Notes: generated by a model not told the origin, from the sequence alone. DNA of 16,706 nucleotides from an uncultured Lachnospiraceae bacterium (GCA_947003375.1 CAMQOJ010000030.1:1-16706); one strand, 5' to 3'. Positions 1 to 6,051 are shown, numbered from the stretch's first letter. Numbers and translations: made by a program.

Positions 1-7
1 ATTGTGA

Positions 8-13
8 TATAAT
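8..13 (+). promoter_or_regulatory. Extended -10 promoter element of the GntR/LacI-type regulator gene
   Basis: A perfect TATAAT is preceded by TG and one base (TGATATAAT, starting at position 5), which makes an extended -10 element of the sigma-A type. Its -35 box would lie at or beyond the left edge and cannot be judged. Transcription would begin near base 20, leaving a leader of about 50 bases before the chosen start codon. Confidence 0.6.
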
Positions 14-70
14 ATCAAAAAAAGACAGCACAGCTATTCCACTTCAAAACAGCAACGGATGAGGTTTTAC

Positions 71-1171
71 ATGGATAAAGAAATTTTTTCGAATCTCTCA
101 AGATTTGCCCAGGAACAATATTTGCTGCAGGAAGAGATCCTGCAGGGCAGATTCGGGCCTCCCGGCAGCCCTTTCATGACGACCCGCGCCTTGGCCGAGC
201 AGCGCGGCATCTCTGTCGTGACCGCCCATAATGTCATGACCGAGCTATGCAAGGGAGGCTTCATCAGGCTCCAGGGGAAGAAATACTATCTCTCCTACTC
301 CGAATTGGCAAAGGATTTTCAAAACCGCACCCAAATCATAGGATTGCTCATCCCCTCCATGAACAATGGGTTCTACGCCTCTCTCGCCGAGGCCGTGGTG
401 CAGCTTGCGGGACAACAGGGCTATCGGGTCCTGGTGATGACCACCTTCTATTCCGCCCCGGAAGAAGAGAAGGCTTATGAACTGCTGCGGCAGATGTCCG
501 TCAGCGGCATCATCAGCTGCCTCACCACCTCCCAGGCAAATTCCAGGCTATACCAGGAGCATGACCTTCCCTGCGTATTCCTGACCCACTCTGTAGACGG
601 GCTGAAGAAATCTTCCGTACAGGTGAATAGCTTTTCCATCTCCCAGAAGGTGGCGCGCCATTTGATCCAGCAGGGCTATCGGAAATTCTTTTATATCGGC
701 ACCAGGAACATGCCCATCAGCAAAGATGTGCGGTATACGGCCTTTCAGATGGAGCTGGGTCAGGAGGGGTTTCTTTTGGATGAAGGATGCGTATTTCAGT
801 TTACGCAGAATGACAAAGCGGATTTCAAGGCCATCTCTCAGACCTTGAAAGGCCTGGAGGAACCCGTTGGCATATTTTGTTATCACGATCTGATTGCAGC
901 ACAGTTGTACCGTATTTGTTATAAATTAGGAAAACAAATCCCCAATGATGTAGGCATCGTAGGCTTTGATGACCTGTCCATCGCCACCGCCCTTTCCCCG
1001 CCGCTGACCTCGGTCCATTATCGGATTCAGACCATGGCGGATATCGCTTTGAAGCAGCTGTTCCTCAATATCAAGAATCCAAACTGCGCCTATGACAACT
1101 ACTACATAGAGCCTACCCTAATCGAACGGGGGAGTTCCGGTTTATCGGAATATGGGGCGCTGCCGGACTGA
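71..1171 (+). CDS. GntR-type HTH / LacI-type sugar-binding transcriptional regulator (AraR-like architecture)
   Basis: This is a 366-residue sugar-responsive transcription factor. Residues about 5-75 form a GntR-family winged helix (TTRALAEQRGISVVTAHNVM is the recognition region, followed by the wing GGFIRLQGKKYYL). Residues about 88-350 match the LacI/periplasmic-binding effector fold: IIGLLIPSMNNGFYASL, GIISCL, IPNDVGIVGFDDLSIA and the LSPPLTSVH signature. This head-plus-body layout is that of Bacillus AraR, the arabinose repressor, so a pentose ligand is a fair guess but is not shown. ATG at 71 was preferred over an in-frame ATG at 59 because GGATGAGG at 57-64 sits six bases before it and includes the upstream ATG. 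It faces away from the arabinose cluster on the right and may control that cluster or genes to the left. Confidence 0.85.
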   Translation: MDKEIFSNLSRFAQEQYLLQEEILQGRFGPPGSPFMTTRALAEQRGISVVTAHNVMTELCKGGFIRLQGKKYYLSYSELAKDFQNRTQIIGLLIPSMNNGFYASLAEAVVQLAGQQGYRVLVMTTFYSAPEEEKAYELLRQMSVSGIISCLTTSQANSRLYQEHDLPCVFLTHSVDGLKKSSVQVNSFSISQKVARHLIQQGYRKFFYIGTRNMPISKDVRYTAFQMELGQEGFLLDEGCVFQFTQNDKADFKAISQTLKGLEEPVGIFCYHDLIAAQLYRICYKLGKQIPNDVGIVGFDDLSIATALSPPLTSVHYRIQTMADIALKQLFLNIKNPNCAYDNYYIEPTLIERGSSGLSEYGALPD

Positions 1172-1419
1172 CGGGTCATCGGATTCTTCATGGCTGTTTT
1201 CATGAACCGGGGCGTCTTTCAGGCGTGCGGTCTCGGCGCTTATCCTGGCAACAGGAGCCTTCTGCCTTCTGTCCTCCTCGCCTGTTTTGGAACCTGGAGC
1301 CGCAAAGCAGAAGGCGGCATATATCCAAAGCCGTCAATGCCCAACAACTTCACCCTCCCACCAAGGCAGGGCCGTCATGCCAGTCCGGGGCGTTCTGGAT
1401 TGGAGTGAGGGACACTTTT

Positions 1420-2103
1420 TTATCTCTCCGGCATCTTGAACCCCACAAGCGCCCTATTCAAATAATCATTGTACGGTTTCATCCGATGGAAGATGTCCAC
1501 GGCTTTAGACAGGAACAGCTCGCCGTCCGCAAGCTCCTCGTCCTGAATCGGATATTCCAGATACCAGCTCTTATATTTCAGATATTCCGCTTGGGGATGT
1601 TCCTTTTCGTATCCAGCCGGGACATTTTTCAGGGCAGTGCCGTTCACGGTAAAGCATTCCAGAAAAGACGGGGCGGTAATGATTGCCTCCCACTCGCCGC
1701 CGTGCTCCGAGATATAATCCCGCACCATCCGAGTGGCATCTTTGAACATATCCGCGAACAGGCCGCCGCCCAGGAAGGACTGTCCGCCCGGTTTGAGCAT
1801 CAGATAATAGCCCACCGGAATGGGCAGCTTTCCCATAGAGGAGATGTGCGCCCGGAACGCGGGGTTGTAGGGGGACTTGTCATGGCTGAATCTGGTGTCC
1901 CGAACCAGCTTGAAGGTCAGCTCCTTGGGGGCGTGGCCGAGGATACTGCCGTCAAATTCCCCGATTTGGAGAATCAGGGCCTGTATCAGTTCCTCAAACT
2001 GCGCGTTGGCCGCCTGGTACTCAGCCTTATGGGCGTGGTACCATTCCTGATTGTTGTTGGCGCTCAGCTCGTTCAGATAGTTCAAAATCATCTGTGTATT
2101 CAT
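1420..2103 (-). CDS. DUF2461 (TIGR02453-type) domain protein
   Basis: A 227-residue soluble protein of the DUF2461 family, recognised by the hallmark block around residues 67-85 (VRDTRFSHDKSPYNPAFRAH) and the following YYLMLKPGG and GGGLF segments, which form the conserved core of the family. The usual family length is about 210-230 residues, so it appears complete. Biochemical function of the family is unknown. No signal peptide or membrane segment is visible. It begins 11 bases after the stop of the sigma-factor gene with a strong AGGAGGTGG site that starts against that stop codon, so the two are almost certainly cotranscribed and perhaps translationally coupled. The 248 bases between its stop and the regulator gene at 1171 hold no convincing gene or terminator. 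Confidence 0.85.
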   Translation of the reverse strand: MNTQMILNYLNELSANNNQEWYHAHKAEYQAANAQFEELIQALILQIGEFDGSILGHAPKELTFKLVRDTRFSHDKSPYNPAFRAHISSMGKLPIPVGYYLMLKPGGQSFLGGGLFADMFKDATRMVRDYISEHGGEWEAIITAPSFLECFTVNGTALKNVPAGYEKEHPQAEYLKYKSWYLEYPIQDEELADGELFLSKAVDIFHRMKPYNDYLNRALVGFKMPER

Positions 2104-2114
2104 CGTTCCACCTC

Positions 2115-2960
2115 CTATGCTTCCGCAACTGCGGAAAAGGCCGGGCCATTCAGAAAGTCCCGAATCATCCGCTTTAACCGCTCTGTAGACTGGTACGTCC
2201 GGCAGAACGAGAACTGCTGGGCGTATCCATCAATCTCCTCCATGGCCGCTTTCACCTCCACAGCAATATCGCTTGGCTTGGCAGCGGTAAAGTCCAGCCG
2301 GTCGGGGGAGATCCGGTGATTCTGGATGGCGTAGTTGACACGGCTGGCACAATGGCAGGTTCCCTTTCCATACTCACCGCAGTATTCGGAGAGAAAATCA
2401 GCCATCTTTTTCCGCACCCTGGAAAGCCGCTGGCGATAGGCTTCCGGGGTGATGCCCAGAATCTCCCCGGCAATCCGGCTGTCCAGCCGGAACATCGTCC
2501 CCAATATGAAGATGCAGCGGCTCTCCGAATCCAGGCACTGGAGCATGACATTCGTGCAGGACAGCTTTAGCTCTTCGGCCAGGATTGCCTTCTCTACATT
2601 TTGGGTCAGGTCGGGCGCATCCTGAACCTTTCCGCTGCGGATGTCATCTCCGTAGAACTCAAAGCTCAGAGGGAGCCGGGCGAACATATGTTTCTTGTAG
2701 TCCTTGAGATGATTCACCGCGATGCGGAACACCCAGGTGGTGAAAGCGCTCTCCCCTTTGAAGGAGGAGAGGTGGGTCATCACCTTCAGAAGAATGTCCT
2801 GGGACGCATCCTCCGCGTCATGGAATGTGCCCAGCATCCGCAGGGACAGGTTGAACACCAGATCCTGCACACCCGCCAGCACCGTCTCCAGCGCAGCCTT
2901 ATCTCCGGCGGTAGCCTGTGCAATCAACTCAGACAGCTCTTGCTTTACTTTTGTGCTCAT
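2115..2960 (-). CDS. RNA polymerase sigma-70 family (ECF-like) sigma factor with C-terminal extension
   Basis: A 281-residue sigma factor. Residues about 33-95 are sigma region 2 (LVFNLSLRMLGTFHDAEDASQDI, then FKGESAFTTWVFRIAVNHLKDY, the -10 recognition/melting segment). Residues about 133-190 are region 4 with the helix-turn-helix RLDSRIAGEILGITPEAYRQ followed by a basic SRVRKK. No region 3 is present, as in ECF sigmas. The final 90 residues are an extension beyond the usual 160-200 residue ECF length; it starts with C194, C202 and C204 (a C-x7-C-x-C cluster) that could bind metal or sense redox, and has another cysteine near 253. The start at 2960 is supported by AAGGAGGT upstream. The partner gene immediately downstream encodes a DUF2461 protein. 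No anti-sigma gene is next to it. The target regulon is unknown. Confidence 0.85.
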   Translation of the reverse strand: MSTKVKQELSELIAQATAGDKAALETVLAGVQDLVFNLSLRMLGTFHDAEDASQDILLKVMTHLSSFKGESAFTTWVFRIAVNHLKDYKKHMFARLPLSFEFYGDDIRSGKVQDAPDLTQNVEKAILAEELKLSCTNVMLQCLDSESRCIFILGTMFRLDSRIAGEILGITPEAYRQRLSRVRKKMADFLSEYCGEYGKGTCHCASRVNYAIQNHRISPDRLDFTAAKPSDIAVEVKAAMEEIDGYAQQFSFCRTYQSTERLKRMIRDFLNGPAFSAVAEA

Positions 2961-3022
2961 AAAAACACCTCCTTAAGAGATTAGACTGGCACAAGCTGGA
3001 TTTGTGACAGCAAAATCGGACA

Positions 3023-3052
3023 ATTATAAACTAATCAAATACCCCGCTGCAA
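3023..3052 (-). promoter_or_regulatory. Possible promoter of the sigma factor / DUF2461 pair
   Basis: A perfect TATAAT reads on the minus strand at 3028-3023. A weak -35 (TTGCAG, 3052-3047) lies 18 bases upstream, inside the loop of the hairpin at 3040-3063. A transcript would start near 3016 and give a leader of about 55 bases before the sigma start codon. The -10 is good, the -35 matches only three of six positions, and there is no TG extension. Confidence 0.35.
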
Positions 3053-3145
3053 GCAACGGGGTATCAAGCTTGCAACGCTGCAGAGCAGAAAGTGTCCTTC
3101 GGACACTTTGGTATTTGCCCCTCGCGGCATCATTGCTCGCGGAAA
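3031..3145. repeat. Structured repeat-like element with three sub-motifs
   Basis: This non-genic block has an internal architecture unlike its surroundings. It contains a 7-bp stem (TACCCCG 3040-3046 with CGGGGTA 3057-3063), whose loop carries TGCAAGC (3048-3054) that is complementary to GCTTGCA at 3068-3074. A second perfect 9-bp stem with a TTC triloop lies at 3089-3109. Finally a 7-base direct repeat CTCGCGG occurs at 3121-3127 and 3136-3142. On the minus strand it is read through as the tail of the membrane protein remnant, and its last stem doubles as a terminator. The layout suggests a dispersed repetitive element of Lachnospiraceae chromosomes; I recall similar tails on unrelated small proteins, but copies elsewhere cannot be seen here. 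Confidence 0.5.
3037..3063 (-). terminator. Terminator-like hairpin at the end of the repeat element
   Basis: Read on the minus strand, TACCCCG (3063-3057) pairs perfectly with CGGGGTA (3046-3040) over a 10-base loop and is followed by TTTGATTAG. The stem is stable but the T-run is short and interrupted, so termination would be moderate. It would separate the relic two-component operon from the sigma factor gene downstream. Confidence 0.45.
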
Positions 3146-3339
3146 TAAACCGAGCCATCCACAGGTCAATCATGCAGATTAAAACGGCGACAAATATCCG
3201 CCAGATCATAAGGGAAACATCCGCGTTTAACAGCAGCCTGGCAGAAAGCACATAAGAGAATATCAAAATAGCTCCCATCAGTTTGGAGGCCAACACTATT
3301 TTTTCCGGATGGTAAATATGTTCATATGGTCACTCATTT

Positions 3340-3621
3340 TCATACCGTCACCTCGAATTTGCAGCCGGACCGAATGAGCGTAACGATATGTCTGCCCTCC
3401 CCGCCCGGTTTCTGCCGGAGGGTCTTGACATACGTATCCACGGTTCTGGTGGGCCCCTCAAAGCCATATCCCCATATCCGGTTCAATAGCTGTTCCCGGG
3501 CGAAAACCTGTCCCGGGTTTGACATAAGGAAATAAAGCATTTCATATTCCTTGTAGGTCAGGGTAATCTCCTGTTCCTCCAGAAAGACCTTATGGGCAGA
3601 CGGGAGGGTGGAAATCTTAAG
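3340..3621 (-). pseudogene. Response regulator relic: OmpR/PhoB-type winged-helix DNA-binding domain without receiver
   Basis: About 93 codons match the C-terminal effector domain of OmpR/PhoB-family response regulators: LTYKEYEMLYFLMSNPGQVF, then REQLLNRIWGYGFEG and the recognition segment TRTVDTYVKTLRQK. The receiver domain that should precede it (about 120 residues) is missing; the open frame upstream of 3621 is only 15 codons of unrelated sequence that runs into the tRNA terminator. The end also looks eroded: the usual K-L-G after KTLRQ is KPGGEG, and the conserved Gly-Tyr of the C-terminal hairpin is Gly-Cys (IRSGCKFEV). It has no ribosome binding site or start codon of its own. It is followed two bases later by the membrane protein remnant. 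Confidence 0.75.
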
Positions 3622-3652
3622 GAAACATGGGCAGTGCAGGAAAAAGGACAGT

Positions 3653-3677
3653 AAAAAACCCCGCATGAATCGGGGTT
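3653..3677 (-). terminator. Intrinsic terminator of the tRNA-Glu/tRNA-Cys unit
   Basis: On the minus strand, AACCCCG (3677-3671) pairs with CGGGGTT (3063-type stem partner at 3663-3657) over a seven-base loop and is followed directly by a run of T (3658-3653). It lies only six bases past the 3' end of tRNA-Cys, so it ends this transcript. Confidence 0.85.
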
Positions 3678-3683
3678 CTTCAG

Positions 3684-3755
3684 AGGCGCAGACCGGATTT
3701 GAACCGGTGCATCAGGGTGTTGCAGACCCACGCCTTACCACTTGGCTACTGCGCC
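3684..3755 (-). tRNA. trnC: tRNA-Cys (GCA)
   Basis: A 72-base cloverleaf is readable on the minus strand. The acceptor stem GGCGCAG pairs over all seven positions with CTGCGCC. The D-arm is GCCAAGTGGTAAGGC, the anticodon loop CTGCAAC carries GCA, and the T-arm is ACCGG-TTCAAAT-CCGGT. The discriminator is T (U73), the identity base of cysteine tRNAs. The outermost anticodon-stem pair is a T-T mismatch, leaving four pairs. No CCA is encoded; the bases after the discriminator are CTG. Confidence 0.97.
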
Positions 3756-3792
3756 CTATTCTATTATATTCAACCTATCCTGAATCCATGAA

Positions 3793-3864
3793 TGACTCCA
3801 ACGGGAATCGAACCCGTGTTACCGCCGTGAAAGGGCGATGTCTTAACCGCTTGACCATGGAGCC
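3793..3864 (-). tRNA. trnE: tRNA-Glu (UUC)
   Basis: A 72-base cloverleaf on the minus strand. The acceptor GGCTCCA pairs with TGGAGTC (one G-T pair at position 2-71), discriminator A. The anticodon loop CTTTCAC carries TTC, and the T-arm is ACGGG-TTCGATT-CCCGT. CCA is not encoded. It is the first gene of a two-tRNA unit; 37 bases separate it from tRNA-Cys downstream. Confidence 0.97.
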
Positions 3865-4280
3865 GTCTCAAACATGCCTTTCCGGCTGTACTAATGAACC
3901 TTATCTCATCTGGCTCCCCAACAAATCCGGAACCATCAACAACCGTTCCTTAAATCAATTTACTTCCTATCCAACTGGCAACCTAACGAAGAATATTTTA
4001 TCACAACTATCCTCTTTTGGCAAGAGGAAATTGATGAATTCCAAAACTTTTTATAATTCCGGATGCCAATTTCTCCGCCGCCATGCAGCAACCCTTTTGG
4101 AACAGGAAAACAGCGCAATACATGGAGCCGAAAAATGTCATATCCTGGAACATTTTCTCAGACCATGGAATAAAATGTACAAATGACCCGATACTGCACA
4201 GAGAATATGGAAAAGCATATGCGACAGCCGGGAATGTCATGTGAAGACAGAATATAGTCGCTCACTTAGAGGAGGAAGAT
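3865..4280. other. Gene-free region upstream of both the tRNA unit and the hemerythrin gene
   Basis: This 416-base, AT-rich stretch separates two divergent units. It holds the minus-strand promoter at 3995-4023 and, from there to tRNA-Glu, a leader of about 125 bases with a small hairpin (GGAAC with GTTCC). Toward the right end a TATAGT at 4253-4258 could be a -10 for the hemerythrin gene, but no -35 is visible. Reading frames here, including a 77-codon one at 4240-4007 on the minus strand, lack ribosome binding sites and recognisable domains. Confidence 0.6.
3995..4023 (-). promoter_or_regulatory. Sigma-A promoter, probably of the tRNA-Glu/tRNA-Cys unit
   Basis: On the minus strand TTGCCA (4023-4018) and TAAAAT (4000-3995) are separated by exactly 17 bases, each matching five of six consensus positions, and the -10 has a TG extension (TGATAAAAT). 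Transcription would start near 3988. The nearest minus-strand gene is tRNA-Glu at 3864, giving a leader of about 125 bases, which is long for a tRNA unit. Confidence 0.65.
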
Positions 4281-5669
4281 ATGGGAAATCGTTTGGTATG
4301 GGATGAACGGTATAATATAGGGGTTGAAATCATCGACAGGGAGCACAAAAAGCTCTTCGGCATTCTGGGCAAGCTGTTCGACTTCGGGAACAGGGCGGAG
4401 AAAAGCCACTTTGCCTGCCAGGAGGCGATAAAGTACTTCAAGGATCACGCTATCCAGCATTTCTCGGACGAAGAGGCCTATATGGATTCCATAGATTACC
4501 CGGGGCTCAGGGCCCACAGGCGCATCCATAAGGATTTCCGGGAGCGGATGCTCCCTGCCCTTGAAAGCGAGCTGGAGATGACGGGATTCTCCGCCACCTC
4601 CATCCACCATTTCCTGGGTGTGTGCGCCGGCTGGCTGATTGCGCATACCATGATCGAGGATCATATGATCGTAAGCGGCGAGCCCGTCATGCACTGGGAA
4701 AACCTGCTGCCGGAGGAGGAACAGGCCATGATGGGGCAGACCGTAGCCAGCATTCTACACAGCATGTTCCGGCTGAATCCCCAGTTGATCAGCAATTATT
4801 ATGCCGGGGAGCAATTCGGCAGAGGCATCTGCTGTCGGCTGGTCTATAGCGACGGAGAGAAAAAGAGCTGGGAATTCCTCCTGCTTTTCGAGGAGCAGCT
4901 TGTCGGCAGCATCATCGGCAATGCCGTATCATCGAAATCGGAAACCACGGCCATGATGCTGTCCAATGTGGCCAGCTATGCGGCAACGCAGCTTGTAGAG
5001 CGCGTCAGGCGGTATTTTCCGTCACTGAAGCCTCTTGTTCTGAAGGAGGAACAGATTCTGACCTATGAGCAGTTCTACAGGATGTACGAGAGGCTGAGCC
5101 CCCAGTTCAGCTTCCTCTTCGACACAGGCAAAGGATACTTCGCTTATTGCATGGCCGCTTCCCACATGCCCCTTTCCGGGGACGGCATCACGGCGGTCGC
5201 TAAGGACGCTGTCGCTGCGCTTGAAAGCCGTCTGCGCCTTGACGATCCCCTGCCGCATCCCTGTCCCGACAGTGCCGTGGAAGCCGAAGCAGACCGCCGA
5301 AAGATACTGGTAGTGGACGACTCGGACTTCATGCGCAGAGCCATGCTCGACCTGCTGGGTCGGGATTATGAGGTGCTGACGGCAGATTCCAGCATGTCCG
5401 CCATCCGAAGCATCACCCTTGCCCGGCCGGATCTGGTGCTGCTGGATTACGAGATGCCCGTCTGCAACGGAGGCCAGATGCTGGAGATGATCCGCTCGGA
5501 AAAGGAATTCGCGGATATCCCCGTCATCTTCCTCACCTGTCGGGTGGACAGGGCGAGCGTGGAAAAAGCTATCTCCTTAAAGCCTGAGGGCTATCTGTCC
5601 AAATCCCTCTCCGCAGAATCCGTGAAAAGGGAAATTGACCGGTTCTTTGAGAAGAGAGAGCGGCGGTGA
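4281..5669 (+). CDS. Bacteriohemerythrin / CheX-like / receiver-domain fusion protein
   Basis: A 462-residue soluble signalling protein with three parts. Residues 1-135 are a bacteriohemerythrin domain retaining all seven di-iron ligands in family order: H22, H60, E64, H79, H83, H122 and D127. Residues about 150-325 (SILHSMFRLNPQL, then CRLVYSDG, VGSIIGNAVSSK and MMLSNVASYAATQLVE) resemble the CheX/CheC phosphatase fold, but the usual Glu-x-x-Asn active-site pair is not evident (M226 precedes N229), so this call is tentative. Residues 340-458 are a receiver with acidic pair D346-D347, phospho-acceptor D389 (LLDYEMP), T419 and K441. An oxygen- or iron-dependent input to a chemotaxis or two-component phosphorelay is the natural inference. 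AGAGGAGGAAG supports the start. It stands alone, facing away from the tRNA genes. Confidence 0.85.
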   Translation: MGNRLVWDERYNIGVEIIDREHKKLFGILGKLFDFGNRAEKSHFACQEAIKYFKDHAIQHFSDEEAYMDSIDYPGLRAHRRIHKDFRERMLPALESELEMTGFSATSIHHFLGVCAGWLIAHTMIEDHMIVSGEPVMHWENLLPEEEQAMMGQTVASILHSMFRLNPQLISNYYAGEQFGRGICCRLVYSDGEKKSWEFLLLFEEQLVGSIIGNAVSSKSETTAMMLSNVASYAATQLVERVRRYFPSLKPLVLKEEQILTYEQFYRMYERLSPQFSFLFDTGKGYFAYCMAASHMPLSGDGITAVAKDAVAALESRLRLDDPLPHPCPDSAVEAEADRRKILVVDDSDFMRRAMLDLLGRDYEVLTADSSMSAIRSITLARPDLVLLDYEMPVCNGGQMLEMIRSEKEFADIPVIFLTCRVDRASVEKAISLKPEGYLSKSLSAESVKREIDRFFEKRERR

Positions 5670-5895
5670 TTGCCGTTCCGTTGTGGCAAATATCAATCAT
5701 ATAAATATCACAGGGCGACAGCTTCATATTTTCGGTAGATAGGCTGGCCGCAAGTTCAGCGGACTTGGTCTTAAGCATTTTTTTGATATCGCCGCCGTCA
5801 GCCGCCAGCACCACACGATATCCGGCTTCCTGTATAAAGTCATGCAGCAATGCCTGTATGGATAGATTGTCCTCAACAATTAAAATTTTACTCAT
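5569..5895 (-). pseudogene. Truncated response-regulator receiver domain relic
   Basis: From ATG 5895 (with AGAGGTG upstream) the frame starts as a normal receiver domain, MSKILIVEDNLSIQALLHDF, and continues through EAGYRVVLAADG, that is the first beta strand, acidic patch (E8, D9), helix 1 and strand 2. Receiver similarity ends at about codon 34 (near 5794). The rest, about 35 codons including SAELAASLSTENMKLSPCDI, does not contain the phospho-acceptor Asp at its proper distance and the frame then runs antisense into the end of the hemerythrin gene until a stop at 5569. A promoter and ribosome binding site remain, so a short peptide could still be made. It is upstream, on the same strand, of the DNA-binding relic at 3340-3621, which suggests both once belonged to one regulator. 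Confidence 0.65.
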
Positions 5896-5913
5896 AGCGC
5901 ACCTCTGACTGTA

Positions 5914-5919
5914 ATTATA
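5914..5919 (-). promoter_or_regulatory. Extended -10 promoter of the receiver-domain relic
   Basis: TATAAT preceded by TG and one base (TGTTATAAT on the minus strand) is a perfect extended -10 element. The -35 position is poor. Transcription would begin around 5907, about 12 bases before the ATG at 5895, so the leader is very short. Confidence 0.55.
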
Positions 5920-5964
5920 ACAGCGTAATATGAATCTATTGTGTAGATTTGAATTTTTTTCGTG

Positions 5965-6007
5965 CAAAAAAGGCGGTACAGCCCTTGTAACCGGGGCGAT
6001 ACCGCCT
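5965..6007 (-). terminator. Intrinsic terminator of the esterase/glycosidase cluster
   Basis: On the minus strand AGGCGGTA (6007-6000) pairs perfectly with TACCGCCT (5978-5971), with a partial CCC/GGGG inner pairing in the loop, followed at once by a T-run (5971-5965). It lies 45 bases after the stop codon of the last esterase gene and marks the 3' end of the large minus-strand transcription unit. Confidence 0.85.
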
Positions 6008-6051
6008 GATTTGAAACAACTTCCCTTTCACCGAAAACCCTGCTTCCGCCC

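Larger units (their letters stand above)
3024..3337 (-). pseudogene. Frameshifted two-helix membrane protein remnant (possible sensor kinase N-terminus) with repeat-encoded tail
   Basis: ATG at 3337 follows the stop of the response-regulator relic by only two bases, the position a sensor kinase normally takes. Its frame reads MSDHMNIFTIRKK and then stops at a TAG just after a run of six A. Moving back one base at that run continues as IVLASKLMGAILIFSYVLSA, a transmembrane helix, then a short loop and a second helix (SLMIWRIFVAVLICMIDLW) ending in ARFIS, which resembles the start of a HAMP linker. After that the homology stops and the remaining 38 or so codons (SASNDAARGKYQSVRR onward) are read from the repeat element at 3031-3145. 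There is no kinase core. It could alternatively be a real small membrane protein starting at GTG 3296. Confidence 0.5.

Noticed and set aside
1187..1206. Small inverted repeat TTCATG...CATGAA after the regulator gene as a terminator
   Set aside because: The stem is short and AT-rich and no T-run follows.
1190..1408. A 72-codon plus-strand open frame between the regulator and the DUF2461 gene
   Set aside because: No ribosome binding site and a low-complexity, non-protein-like translation.
1225..2319. A 364-codon plus-strand open frame across the DUF2461 gene and part of the sigma gene
   Set aside because: It is antisense to two well-supported genes, has no ribosome binding site and its translation resembles no known fold.
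4171..4194. Possible sigma-D (flagellar/chemotaxis) promoter before the hemerythrin gene: TAAA with CCGATA
   Set aside because: The spacing between the two boxes is about 12 bases instead of the usual 15, and the match in the second box is incomplete.
4007..4240. A 77-codon minus-strand open frame rich in hydrophobic residues
   Set aside because: No ribosome binding site precedes it, the tRNA promoter lies at its end, and no family is recognisable.
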